From NCBI GenBank assembly GCA_023389055.1, contig JAEWFA010000006.1, positions 1 through 64,000 of the forward strand: a stretch of DNA of 64,000 bases, in the 5' to 3' direction. Shown here piece after piece: positions 34,233 to 44,627 of this stretch. The notes under the pieces are model-generated. The model was not told the origin of the DNA, did no database searches, and worked only from the letters and a program-made list of their open reading frames with translations. The position numbers and the translations under genes are program-made. Origin of the DNA: Pseudomonadota bacterium. Its GTDB lineage: Bacteria > Pseudomonadota > Gammaproteobacteria > Burkholderiales > Burkholderiaceae_E. Numbering within the stretch: position 1 is the stretch's first letter; every line of letters begins with the position of its first letter.

Positions 34233-37200
34233 CTACTTCGGAACCCACACGCGGCACAGCGAAACGAGCTTGTCGACGTCGATCGGCTTGGCGACGTAGT
34301 CGTTCGCGCCCGCCTGCAGGCAGCGATCGCGGTCGTCCGACATCGCCTTCGCGGTAAGTGCAATGACCGGAATGTCGGCCCATCGGGAGTCTTCGCGCAT
34401 TCGCCGAATGGCGGTCAGGCCGTCCATCTCGGGCATCATGATGTCCATCAGCACCAGTTCGATTCCCGGCTGCGCCTCGAGCTTCTCGAGTGCCTCGCGG
34501 CCGTTGCGCGCGACCTCCAGCTTCACGCCCAGCGGCTCGAAGACGCTCGACAGGGCGAAGATGTTGCGCACGTCGTCCTCGGCGAGCAGGATTCGGCGCC
34601 CGTCGAGCACGGCGTCCCGCCGGCGCGCCTGGCGCAGCAGCCTGCGCTGGTCGTCGGGCAGCGACGCTTCGACGCTATGCAGGAACAACGTCACCTCATC
34701 GAGCAGGCGCTCGGGCGAACGCGCGCCCTTGACGATGATCGATCGGGAATGGCGACGCAGCCGCTCCTCGTCCTCGGGCGACAGCGCGCGGCCGGTGTAG
34801 ACGATCACCGGCGGGAACGAACGATCCTCGCGCTGGGCGAGTCGCTCCAGCAGCTCGTGACCCGAGCCGTCGGGCAACGTCAGATCCATCACCATGCAAT
34901 CGAAAGTCGACGCGTCGAGCTCGCGCAATGCATCGGCGATGCGACCGACCGAGACCGTCTCGACGCGCTCGCCGCCCAGCAGCAGCTCCAGGTTCGTGCG
35001 AAGTTGCGCGTCGTCTTCGACGATCAGCAGCCGCCGCACGCTTCGCTGCAGACGCTGCTCGATGCCGGCGAACATCTCCGTGAGCTGCTCGCGCGTGGCC
35101 GGCTTGCTCAGGAATCCGATGGCGCCGAGCTCGCGCGCCGTGTGCGTTCGATCGTGCATCGAGACGACGTGCACCGGAATATGACGTGTCGTCGGGTCGC
35201 GCTTCAGGCGCTCCAGGACGCTGAGCCCGGACTGGTCGGGCAATCCGATGTCGAGCAGGATCGCATCCGGCCTCAGTTCCGCGGTCGTCTTCAGCGCATC
35301 GGCTGCGTTGCCGGCGACGACGCAGTCGAAGCTTTGCTCGTGCGCGAGGTCGACGAGGATCTGCGCGAAGGCCTTGTCGTCCTCGATGCAAAGCACGAGG
35401 CGGGGGTGGCGGCGCGGCTGCGAGCGGTCATCGTGCACGGCGGCCGAAGCGCAGGGCTCCGCGCCTGCCGTCGCGGCTGCACGCGCAGGCCCGCGTTCCT
35501 GCGTGCGCGGCGATGCATCGCCGTTCGGCACGACGCAGGCATGCATCGCCGCGGCTGCCGCCGCCGTCGGCGCGCGGACCGACTTCCCGGAGGCGTCGAT
35601 GATCGCCAGCGCCGGAACCTGGGAGGCGAAGTCCGGCGCTTCCACGGTCGCGCCGCCCGACGCCGCGCCCGCGGCGACCGCCGAGCCTGCCGCAGCACCG
35701 AAGGCCGCGTCGGCGCGAGGGCTCCACTGCAGCGGCAGCACCAGCGTGAACACACTTCCGCGGCCCGGTTCGCTCTGCAGCTCGATCTCCCCGCCGAGGC
35801 GGCGCGCAAGCTCGCGCGAGATCGACAGCCCCAGGCCGGTTCCGCCGAAGCGCCGGCTCGTTCCGGCCTCGCCCTGGTGGAACGCGTCGAAGATCGACGA
35901 CCGTTGTTCGGGCGCAATGCCGATCCCCGTGTCGCGCACCTCGAACGCCAGGCGGTCGCCGGGCAACGTCGAAACGCGCAGATGCACGTGGCCGCGTTCG
36001 GTGAATTTCACCGCATTCGACAGCAGGTTCTTGACGATCTGCGCCAGGCGCAGCGAATCGGTAAAGATCACCGGCGGGACCCCGGGGTCGGCCTGGACGC
36101 GAAGGTCGAGCGACTTCTCGAGCGCGAGCGGCTCGAAGGTGGCGCGCAGCCGCTCGAGCAGCACGGGCATCTCGACATTGGCCGGGTGCAGTTCGAGATG
36201 CCCCGACTCGATCTTCGCCAGGTCGAGCACGTCGTTGATCAGCGCCAGCAGGTCGGCGTTCGACGCGTAGATCGCCTTGGCGTACTTGACGTGCTCGGCG
36301 TCGAGCTTCTCGTCCTTGTTGTCGGCGAGCAGCTTCGAGAGGATCAGCGCGCTGTTCAACGGCGTGCGCAGCTCGTGCGACATGTTCGCGAGGAAATCGG
36401 ACTTGTAGCGGTTCGCGGACTCCAGCCGCGCCGCGTACTCGAGCAGCTTCTGTTGCGTGTCGAGCAGCTGCGACTTCTGCCGCTCCAGCTCCTGCGCCTG
36501 CTCCTCGAGCTGTACGTTGGTGTGCTCCAGTTCGCTTTGCTGCAGCTCGAGCCGCGCCTGCGAGGCTTCGAGCACACGGCTCTGCTCCTCGAGCTCCTCG
36601 TTGGAAACGCGCAGCTCCTCCTGCTGCACCTGCAGCTCTTCGCTCTGGCGCTGCGTCTCCTCGAGCAGCTCGACCAGTTGCCCGCGGTAATGGGCACTGC
36701 GAAGCGCAACGCCGATCGCCTCGCCCACCGCGTCGAAGACGGCGACGATGCGCGCCGTGTCGAGCGCGGGGTCGAGCGCGCCGAGCTCGACGACGCCGGT
36801 CACCTGGCCGTCGCCGAGCACCGGGGCGACCACCAAACGCGCCGGCGCGCTCGCACCCAGTGCGGTGCGCACCGGGAGATGGCCGTCGGGGACCTGGTCG
36901 AGCACGCGCGTCGATCCGTCCGAGGCGACCTGTCCGGCGATGCCTTCGCCGACGGCGATGCGCAGCGCGACCTTCTGCTCGTCGAGCGCGAAGCCGCCGG
37001 CCCGCACGAGCGTCGGGCCCTCGAGCCGGTACAACACGCCGACATCGGCACCGAGCAGCCGTGCGAGCGCCCCCGTCGCGTTGCGTCCGATCTCCTCGAC
37101 GCTTTGCTCTCCGAGCAGCGACTTCGCGACGCTGGCGCGCGCGCGCTGCAGCCACAGCGACTCGGCTGCGCGGTTGCGCATCCGGATGACGTAAAGGACG

Positions 37201-37538
37201 GCGCCCGCCATCAACCAGTAGCCGACGATCGCCGCCGCGCGATTCACGCCACCCATGAAGCGAACGACCAGGTCGTCGGCCATCTGGTACTTGGCCGCGT
37301 ATCCGAGGATGACGAGCAGCGAGGCCAGCAGCGCCACGATCAGGGGCGTACGCTCGTCGTCCTGCGTCAGGGCGGCGGCCACTGCCAGCACGTACATCGT
37401 CCACGGCGCATAGCCCAGCGGCACGATGATGTCGACGACGAATACGGCGACGAGCAGCCCGCCCATCGCGAGAACGGACGACAGGGAGGGCGTCGAAAGG
37501 GGGAGCCTCGAACGCGACGGTTTCGGTGCAGTGGTCAT
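34233..37538 (-). CDS. Membrane GAF hybrid histidine kinase with three receiver domains
   Basis: A 1101-residue kinase. About four membrane helices occupy residues 20-120, a GAF domain about 140-290, a long Gln/Glu/Leu coiled coil about 290-390, then HisKA with SDFLANMSHELRTPLNSAL, HATPase_c with NLLSNAVKFTERG and RRFGGTGLGLSISREL, an Ala-rich linker (about 635-725), and three receivers. Receiver Asp residues are in AILLDIGLPDQSG, CMVMDLTLPDGSG and LVLMDIMMPEMDG; the second has IIVKG instead of a K-P pair. The final receiver is the most canonical. It leads an operon with cheR, cheB and the receiver-kinase. ATG at 37538 is used; a GTG at 37586 would add 16 residues. Confidence 0.9.
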   Translation of the reverse strand: MTTAPKPSRSRLPLSTPSLSSVLAMGGLLVAVFVVDIIVPLGYAPWTMYVLAVAAALTQDDERTPLIVALLASLLVILGYAAKYQMADDLVVRFMGGVNRAAAIVGYWLMAGAVLYVIRMRNRAAESLWLQRARASVAKSLLGEQSVEEIGRNATGALARLLGADVGVLYRLEGPTLVRAGGFALDEQKVALRIAVGEGIAGQVASDGSTRVLDQVPDGHLPVRTALGASAPARLVVAPVLGDGQVTGVVELGALDPALDTARIVAVFDAVGEAIGVALRSAHYRGQLVELLEETQRQSEELQVQQEELRVSNEELEEQSRVLEASQARLELQQSELEHTNVQLEEQAQELERQKSQLLDTQQKLLEYAARLESANRYKSDFLANMSHELRTPLNSALILSKLLADNKDEKLDAEHVKYAKAIYASNADLLALINDVLDLAKIESGHLELHPANVEMPVLLERLRATFEPLALEKSLDLRVQADPGVPPVIFTDSLRLAQIVKNLLSNAVKFTERGHVHLRVSTLPGDRLAFEVRDTGIGIAPEQRSSIFDAFHQGEAGTSRRFGGTGLGLSISRELARRLGGEIELQSEPGRGSVFTLVLPLQWSPRADAAFGAAAGSAVAAGAASGGATVEAPDFASQVPALAIIDASGKSVRAPTAAAAAAMHACVVPNGDASPRTQERGPARAAATAGAEPCASAAVHDDRSQPRRHPRLVLCIEDDKAFAQILVDLAHEQSFDCVVAGNAADALKTTAELRPDAILLDIGLPDQSGLSVLERLKRDPTTRHIPVHVVSMHDRTHTARELGAIGFLSKPATREQLTEMFAGIEQRLQRSVRRLLIVEDDAQLRTNLELLLGGERVETVSVGRIADALRELDASTFDCMVMDLTLPDGSGHELLERLAQREDRSFPPVIVYTGRALSPEDEERLRRHSRSIIVKGARSPERLLDEVTLFLHSVEASLPDDQRRLLRQARRRDAVLDGRRILLAEDDVRNIFALSSVFEPLGVKLEVARNGREALEKLEAQPGIELVLMDIMMPEMDGLTAIRRMREDSRWADIPVIALTAKAMSDDRDRCLQAGANDYVAKPIDVDKLVSLCRVWVPK

Positions 37539-37628
37539 CGGATCAGGACGGGCTTCGGCCGGAGCGGCCGCGCCTGCTTGTAACACGCGAGCCGGCCGTG
37601 CGCGGCGCTACGGCTGCCGCGCGCAGGG

Positions 37629-39098
<1,470 letters not shown>

Positions 39099-39261
39099 TG
39101 TCCGCCTTTCGTCCAGCGAAGGCAAAGTCCTCCGGGGGCAAAAAGCCCGCCGCGGCCGCGAGCGGGCCGATCATCGGTTTGTGGCGATGGGCCTCTTGTT
39201 TGCTGGGGCCGCTGGCCCCACAGTACTCCGCATTGCTCCCGAGACCTCCCCGCCTCCGACC

Positions 39262-39840
39262 ATGCGCCTCGTACACAGCGGTTTCCTGATCGCCCTGACG
39301 CTGTGTTTCGGTGGGATGCTCTCGGGATGCCAGTCGTTGCTGCCGAAGGCCTCCGACGCGACCGAAGTGCCCTGGAAGACGTTCGAGGAAGCGCGCGAGG
39401 CGGTCGAGGCGATCGAGCCGTTTCACACGCGCAAGTCGGCACTGGTCTCCAACGGTTTCAACCCCTATCACAATCCGTCGGTGACGATTCTGTCGTACCC
39501 CGAGATCGTCCAGCGCTTCTCGGCGGGCAACGCGTTGCGGCGCGACGAATACGACCAGGGTATCCGCAGCTGCCTGGTCGCCGGCAAGGCATGCAGTGGC
39601 TACCTGATCGCCGTGAAGCGCGTGAAGCACGACCGCATCGGCAACTTCTGGCTCGACATGCTCGGCTTCGTTCGCCGCACGAACGTCACCGGTTTCACCT
39701 TCAACGCGATGATCCTGTTCGTCGAGGACCAGGTCGTCTACACGACGTACAGCGGCCAGCCGAAGATGAACGAGATGCAGATCCGCCGCAATCCGCTCGG
39801 GCCGCTGCAGAGCATCGGCGACGCGATCCGCGTGCGCTGA
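39262..39840 (+). CDS. Predicted lipoprotein of unknown function
   Basis: A 192-residue protein with a lipoprotein signal: MRLVHSGFLIALTLCFGGMLSGC with lipobox LSGC and Cys at residue 23. No second membrane segment. The mature part is rich in aromatic and charged residues (FNPYHNPSVTILSYPEIVQRF, GFVRRTNVTGFTFNAMILF) and I do not recognise a family. The residue after the Cys is Gln, compatible with outer-membrane sorting. It is preceded by a 163-base gap holding GC-rich hairpins, and 38 bases before prfC. Confidence 0.75.
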   Translation: MRLVHSGFLIALTLCFGGMLSGCQSLLPKASDATEVPWKTFEEAREAVEAIEPFHTRKSALVSNGFNPYHNPSVTILSYPEIVQRFSAGNALRRDEYDQGIRSCLVAGKACSGYLIAVKRVKHDRIGNFWLDMLGFVRRTNVTGFTFNAMILFVEDQVVYTTYSGQPKMNEMQIRRNPLGPLQSIGDAIRVR

Positions 39841-39850
39841 GCCCGCCCGC

Positions 39851-39856
39851 TATACT
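39851..39856 (+). promoter_or_regulatory. Candidate -10 box upstream of prfC
   Basis: TATACT, a strong -10-like hexamer, lies 22 bases before the ATG at 39879. No convincing -35 is seen at 15-19 bases upstream. prfC may also be read through from the lipoprotein gene 38 bases upstream. Confidence 0.35.
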
Positions 39857-39878
39857 GGCCGCCCCCCGGCCGGACACC

Positions 39879-41489
39879 ATGCAAGCGCTTCCCGAATACG
39901 CGCGGCGACGCACCTTCGCCATCATCTCGCACCCGGACGCCGGCAAGACGACGCTCACCGAGAAGCTGCTGCTGTTCTCGGGCGCAATCCAGATCGCCGG
40001 CAGCGTGAAGGCGCGCAAGGCCAGCCGGCACGCCACCTCCGACTGGATGGAGATCGAGAAGCAGCGCGGCATCTCGGTGGCCAGTTCGGTGATGCAGTTC
40101 GTGCACCGCGACCGCGTCGTCAACCTGCTCGACACACCCGGACACCAGGACTTCTCCGAGGACACCTACCGTGTGCTCACCGCGGTGGACGGCGCGCTGA
40201 TGGTCATCGACGCGGCCAACGGCATCGAGGCGCAGACGCTGCGCCTGCTGAAGATCTGCCGAAGCCGCAACATCCCGATCATCACCTTCGTCAACAAGCT
40301 CGACCGCGAGGTACGCAGCCCACTCGAGCTGCTCGACGAGATCGAGCGCGAGCTCGGAATGACGCCGATCCCGTTCACCTGGCCGATCGGCATGGGCAAC
40401 CGCTTTCGCGGCGTCTACGATTTCCGTAGCGCCCGGGTACATCGTTTCCGCCCCGGGATGGACCGGCTCGGCGGCGAAGACGAGCAGATCGACCCCTTCG
40501 ATCCCGCACAGGCGGCGACGCTGGGCGAGCCGTGGCGGGACGCCGAGCCCGAGATCGAGCTGGTGGGCGGCGCGACGCCCGAGTTCGATCGCGAAGCCTT
40601 CGTCGCGGCCCGGCAGACGCCGGTGTTCTTCGGCTCGGCAATCAACAACTTCGGCGTCGCCGAGGTGCTCGAGGCGATCGTCGAGTTCGTTCCGATGCCC
40701 GGCGCGAAGCATGCCGACGAGCGCATGGTCGCGCCCGACGAGCCGCGTTTCTCGGGCGTCGTGTTCAAGGTGCAGGCGAACATGGACCCGCAGCATCGCG
40801 ATCGAGTCGCCTTCGTGCGCGTGTGCTCGGGGCGATTCGAACGCGGCATGCAGCTGGTGAATGCACGCACGAAACGCACGCTGCGTCCGCACAACGTCGT
40901 CACCTTCCTGTCGCAGCGACGCGACCTCGTCGACGAGGCGTACCCGGGCGACATCATCGGCATCCCGAACCACGGCACGCTCAGCCTGGGCGACACGCTC
41001 ACCGAGGGCGAGACGCTGCACTTCAGCGGCTTGCCGTTCTTCGCGCCGGAATCGTTCCGCACGATCGAAGTCGTCGACCCGATGAAGGCCAAGCAGCTGC
41101 GGGCGGCGCTGGCACAGCTCGGCGACGAAGGCGCAATCCAGGTCTTCCGCCTCGACGGCGGCGCCCAGCTGCTGCTCGGCGCGGTCGGCGAACTGCAGTT
41201 CGAGGTCGTCGCCCACCGACTGCGCGTCGAATACAACGTCGCCGCGCGCATCGCACCCGCGCCGTACACGATGGCACGCTGGCTCGACGCCGACGACGAG
41301 GCGACCGTCGCCCGCTTCATCGAGCAGAATGCGTCGCGCATCGCCTACGACGCCGCCGACGCGCCGGCCTGGCTGGTGCGTTCTCCGCACGAGATCACCG
41401 TTGCGCAGGAACGCTGGCCGCAGCTGCGCTTCAGCGCGATGCGCGAGCGCGGCGGCGCGCGTTTCACGCTGGTCGATCACGCCGCCTGA
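39879..41489 (+). CDS. prfC: Peptide chain release factor 3
   Basis: A 536-residue translational GTPase that ejects RF1/RF2 after termination. G1 SHPDAGKTTLTEKLL, G2 region QRGISVASSVM, G3 DTPGHQDFSEDTYR and G4 NKLDRE identify RF3 rather than EF-G (which has HVDHGKTT-type G1). Domain II and III blocks MDPQHRDRVAFVRVCSGRF and AVGELQFEVVAHRL follow. ATG 39879 gives the standard N-terminus MQALPEYARRRTFAIISHPD. Confidence 0.96.
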   Translation: MQALPEYARRRTFAIISHPDAGKTTLTEKLLLFSGAIQIAGSVKARKASRHATSDWMEIEKQRGISVASSVMQFVHRDRVVNLLDTPGHQDFSEDTYRVLTAVDGALMVIDAANGIEAQTLRLLKICRSRNIPIITFVNKLDREVRSPLELLDEIERELGMTPIPFTWPIGMGNRFRGVYDFRSARVHRFRPGMDRLGGEDEQIDPFDPAQAATLGEPWRDAEPEIELVGGATPEFDREAFVAARQTPVFFGSAINNFGVAEVLEAIVEFVPMPGAKHADERMVAPDEPRFSGVVFKVQANMDPQHRDRVAFVRVCSGRFERGMQLVNARTKRTLRPHNVVTFLSQRRDLVDEAYPGDIIGIPNHGTLSLGDTLTEGETLHFSGLPFFAPESFRTIEVVDPMKAKQLRAALAQLGDEGAIQVFRLDGGAQLLLGAVGELQFEVVAHRLRVEYNVAARIAPAPYTMARWLDADDEATVARFIEQNASRIAYDAADAPAWLVRSPHEITVAQERWPQLRFSAMRERGGARFTLVDHAA

Positions 41490-41491
41490 AG

Positions 41492-41508
41492 CGGGCCGGC
41501 CGCCCGCC
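41492..41508. terminator. GC hairpin between convergent prfC and DUF1326 genes
   Basis: GCGGGC-CGGCC-GCCCGC lies in the 45-base gap between two converging stops, six stem pairs. No T-run follows on either strand. It is a candidate bidirectional terminator of low strength. Confidence 0.35.
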
Positions 41509-41534
41509 CCGTAATACCCGAGGGACGGCGGCGC

Positions 41535-42146
41535 TCAACCCGACCAGGCGAACGGCGCGAAGTGGCCGTTGCGCGTTCCGGTGTCGTCGTCCCAATCGAT
41601 GCCGAACGCGTGCATCCGGCTGCGCGTGGCCTTTGCGAGCGAAAGCCGATCGTTGACGGGGTGGATCGTGTTCGTGAGCGCGATCGCCTCGTCACTGCAC
41701 GCACCGGCGACACCCTCGCACGCCTGGTCGACGAGCTCGCCGGCGGTCAGTTCGCGCTTCAGCCCGTTCATCGCAAACGTGATCGGGCGCTTCTCGACGC
41801 CCGCGACGCGCCCGACCAGTGGCGCGAGCGCGGCCATCGGGCCGCCGGCTGCGCCGGTGGCGATCGCGCCGATCGCCTCGGCCTGTCGATCGTCGGCGCG
41901 CTCGTCGACGATCAGCCCGACGGTGATGTTGCCGTCGCCCATCGCTGCCGGGGAGTGCATCAGCACGACGAAAGACAGTCCGTCGAGCGTGACGCCGTCC
42001 TTCTCGCCGTGGTCGATCTTCATCGCCACTGCAGCCTTGCAGTCGCCTTCGGTGGGCCGGGCCGCGAGGTTCGACCCGATACAGGGGCATAGAAACGCGC
42101 AATTGCACGTCTCCATGTACTGCCCCTCGATATGCCAGTTCGCCAT
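41535..42146 (-). CDS. DUF1326 domain protein
   Basis: A 203-residue soluble protein with an N-terminal cysteine cluster, YMETCNCAFLCPC (residues about 9-21): four Cys in thirteen residues, a likely metal site. The rest includes the typical DUF1326 stretch DCKAAVAMKIDHGEKDGVTLDG and a C-terminal DDDTGTRNGHFAPFAWSG. The function is unknown. It is divergent from a DUF2182 membrane protein, a pairing I know from other proteobacteria. GGGAG lies seven bases before ATG 42146. Confidence 0.85.
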   Translation of the reverse strand: MANWHIEGQYMETCNCAFLCPCIGSNLAARPTEGDCKAAVAMKIDHGEKDGVTLDGLSFVVLMHSPAAMGDGNITVGLIVDERADDRQAEAIGAIATGAAGGPMAALAPLVGRVAGVEKRPITFAMNGLKRELTAGELVDQACEGVAGACSDEAIALTNTIHPVNDRLSLAKATRSRMHAFGIDWDDDTGTRNGHFAPFAWSG

Positions 42147-42298
42147 GGCGTTTCTCCCGAAATAGGGCGAGCGAACCCGTGCACGACCAGAGCTTTCGAC
42201 ACTACGCCCGCAGGTCCTCGCCATGCAATAGCAGCGGTCTTGACATCGAACGAGCAGACGGCGCAAGTTGGCAGGCACCCTGACGGGGGGAAGGACCG

Positions 42299-43066
42299 AT
42301 GATGCGATCGGCAGCCCACGTTCGCTTGCCCGCAGCTTCCGGACGCGCCGCGTTCGCAGTCACGGCGGTCGCGCTGATCGGCTGGGCCTTCGTCGCCTGG
42401 ATCGCCCTCGACATGAGCGGCCCGTTCGCGCAGGCGACGATGCCGATGTCGGCGCAGTGGAGCGTGCCGAACGTCCTCGCGGTCACGGCCATGTGGGCGG
42501 CGATGATGGCGGCGATGATGCTGCCGTCTTCGCTGCCGATGGTTTCGGCCTTCGCGAGAACCACAGGCAACGAGGCGGCCGGACGCACGGCGGCGTTCGT
42601 CGCCGCGTATCTCGTCACGTGGGCGGCGTTCAGCGTGCTCGCCACGTTCGCGCAATGGGCGCTGCAGCACCTCGGGTGGCTCGATCCGATGATGCTGCGC
42701 ACTTCGCCCTGGCCGGCAGCGGCGCTGTTGCTGCTCGCCGGGCTTTACCAGTTCACGGGGCTGAAGCGGCTGTGCCTGGCAGGTTGCCGCAGCCCGGTAG
42801 CATTCGTGCTCGCGGAATGGCGGCCCGGGCTCTCAGGCGCCTGGACCATGGGACTGCGCCACGGCGCGTTGTGCGTCGGCTGCTGCTGGAGCCTGATGGC
42901 GCTGCTGTTCGTCTTCGGAGTGATGAACCTGCCCTGGGTTCTCGCGCTCGCCATCGCCGTCGGTGTCGAGAAACGGTTGCCGAGCGGCCAGTGGATCTCG
43001 CGCGTCCTGGGCTTTATCCTCGTTGCGGCGGCGATCGCTTCCTTGCTGTTCCGGATCGCCGGCTGA
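42299..43066 (+). CDS. DUF2182 membrane protein
   Basis: A 255-residue integral membrane protein with six or so helices. Signature stretches are VTAMWAAMMAAMMLPSSLPMV (Met-rich), LYQFTGLKRLCLAGCRSPVAF and GLRHGALCVGCCWSLMALLFVFGVMNLPW, the last with a Cys pair. The Cys/Met content suggests metal (copper or similar) handling, which is why the family is sometimes called a metal-binding integral membrane protein; no activity is proven. GGAAGGA precedes ATG 42299. It shares its divergent region (152 bases) with the DUF1326 gene. Confidence 0.88.
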   Translation: MMRSAAHVRLPAASGRAAFAVTAVALIGWAFVAWIALDMSGPFAQATMPMSAQWSVPNVLAVTAMWAAMMAAMMLPSSLPMVSAFARTTGNEAAGRTAAFVAAYLVTWAAFSVLATFAQWALQHLGWLDPMMLRTSPWPAAALLLLAGLYQFTGLKRLCLAGCRSPVAFVLAEWRPGLSGAWTMGLRHGALCVGCCWSLMALLFVFGVMNLPWVLALAIAVGVEKRLPSGQWISRVLGFILVAAAIASLLFRIAG

Positions 43067-43132
43067 GCGCCTTGGCGCCGAGCAGGTGCGACGTTTGCCG
43101 CGGGCAGCGGCCGAACACGACGGAGACAAGAG

Positions 43133-43990
43133 ATGCGTTGGCGCGGGCAGCGGGAAAGCTCGAACATCGAGGATCGCCGGGGCCTGCCGATTCCGGGCGG
43201 CGCAGGCGGGTTGGGCATCGGTACCGTCATCGTCGCGTTCGTCGCAGCGTGGTTCCTCGGCGTCGACCCGGGCGTACTGCTGGGCATGCTCTCCGGCGGC
43301 GGTGCGCCCCCGACGCAACAGCAGGCGGCATCGGAAGCAGGCGCGCCAACCGACGACGAAGGCCGCTTCGCCTCGGTCGTGCTCGCCAGCACCGAGGATG
43401 TGTGGTCGAGCATCTTCCGACAGTCGGGCGGCACGTACCGTGCGCCGCGGCTCGTACTCTTCGAGCAGCGCATCGACACCGCCTGCGGGCTCGCGGGTGC
43501 CGCGTCCGGCCCGTTCTACTGCCCCGGCGACCAGCGGCTGTACATCGACCTGAGCTTCTTCCGCGTGCTCAGCCAGCGCCTCGGAGCGGAAGGCGACTTC
43601 GCGCGCGCCTACGTGATCGCGCACGAGGTGGGTCACCACGTGCAGAACCTGCAAGGCACGATGCAGCAACTGCAGGCCGCACGCCAGCGCATGTCGGAGA
43701 CGCAGTACAACGCGCTGTCGGTGCGCGCCGAACTGCAGGCCGACTGCTACGCCGGCGTCTGGGCGAATCACGCGCAACAGGCGCGCAGCTGGCTCGAGGC
43801 GGGCGACATCGAGGAAGGAATCAATGCGGCGGCGGCCGTCGGCGACGACCGATTGCAACGACAGATGCAGGGAACCGTCGTGCCGGAAAGCTTTACGCAC
43901 GGGTCGTCAGCCCAGCGCGTGCGGTGGTTCCGCACCGGGCTCGACGGCGGCGACCCGCAGGCCTGCGACACTTTCGGCCGCAGCGGCTGA
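43133..43990 (+). CDS. Neutral zinc metallopeptidase (YpfJ family)
   Basis: A 285-residue protein with one N-terminal membrane helix (IGTVIVAFVAAWFLGVDPG) and a zinc metallopeptidase domain. The HEVGHHVQ motif (zinc His, catalytic Glu) lies at about residue 163 and the third ligand Glu is likely in RAELQADCYAG. The N-terminus MRWRGQRESSNIEDRRG is the family hallmark. The physiological substrate is unknown. GGAGA precedes ATG 43133. Its TGA abuts the stop of the convergent BON-domain gene. Confidence 0.9.
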   Translation: MRWRGQRESSNIEDRRGLPIPGGAGGLGIGTVIVAFVAAWFLGVDPGVLLGMLSGGGAPPTQQQAASEAGAPTDDEGRFASVVLASTEDVWSSIFRQSGGTYRAPRLVLFEQRIDTACGLAGAASGPFYCPGDQRLYIDLSFFRVLSQRLGAEGDFARAYVIAHEVGHHVQNLQGTMQQLQAARQRMSETQYNALSVRAELQADCYAGVWANHAQQARSWLEAGDIEEGINAAAAVGDDRLQRQMQGTVVPESFTHGSSAQRVRWFRTGLDGGDPQACDTFGRSG

Positions 43991-44494
43991 TCAGCGCAGA
44001 CGCTGAACCGGCGGCGTTTCGTCGACCTTCATCGCGTCCTGCACGGCAGTGACGCCGCCGGTGGCGCGCGCGATCGACAACGCGCGGTGCGCCACCGCCT
44101 CGGTGCTGACGTTCCCCGAGAGATTTGCGATGCCTCGGGTGACGGCGATGTCGATCGGTTGCGCGCGCGTGATGTGGTCGCTCGCCAACGCGACGCGCAC
44201 GCGTTCGGCGATGGCCTGGTCGATCGACACCTCGGTGGCGCTGCGCGGAGCAGGCGGATCGTCGGTGGACGGCGTAACCGACGGCGGCGCCGTGGGCGAT
44301 GCGGGTTTCGGAAGCGCCTCTTGCGCCTTTTCGACCCCCGGCGCGACGTCCTGGGTGGCCTGCGCGAAGCGCGGACCTTCCTCCGACCGCGCCAGCACCA
44401 CCGCTGCACACAGCAGCACCGATGAAGCGACAAGCCCGGACGCGAACCAGCGCGATAACTGCTTCTCGGTATATCGCGTCTCGAAAACCTTCAT
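43991..44494 (-). CDS. BON-domain protein with N-terminal membrane anchor
   Basis: A 167-residue protein. Residues 16-38 (WFASGLVASSVLLCAAVVLAR) form a signal anchor, followed by a Pro/Thr/Ser-rich linker and a BON domain at about 100-160, with DIAVTRGIANLSGNVSTEAVAHRALSIA, the usual hydrophobic-Gly-x-V repeat. BON domains bind phospholipid or outer-membrane surfaces, so it probably acts in the periplasm. AAGGAG precedes ATG 44494; an ATG at 44518 would add eight residues. Confidence 0.85.
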   Translation of the reverse strand: MKVFETRYTEKQLSRWFASGLVASSVLLCAAVVLARSEEGPRFAQATQDVAPGVEKAQEALPKPASPTAPPSVTPSTDDPPAPRSATEVSIDQAIAERVRVALASDHITRAQPIDIAVTRGIANLSGNVSTEAVAHRALSIARATGGVTAVQDAMKVDETPPVQRLR

Positions 44495-44627
44495 GCGCTC
44501 CTTCTCTCCTGCCGGCATGACGAAACCGATAAGACGCAAGCAAGTGAAGGGCCCGGCACGCGGCAGCGATGTCGGAAAAAGCGGGAGCGTCGATTGCGGC
44601 CGACGGCGACCTTCGAGTGCCGCAACG

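Noticed and set aside
39204..39220. TGGGGCC-GCT-GGCCCCA hairpin as a terminator
   Set aside because: It lies upstream of both flanking start codons, where no transcript needs to end, and there is no T-run.
42240..42269. TTGACA upstream of the DUF2182 gene as a sigma-70 promoter
   Set aside because: The -35 is perfect, but no acceptable -10 lies 15-19 bases downstream.
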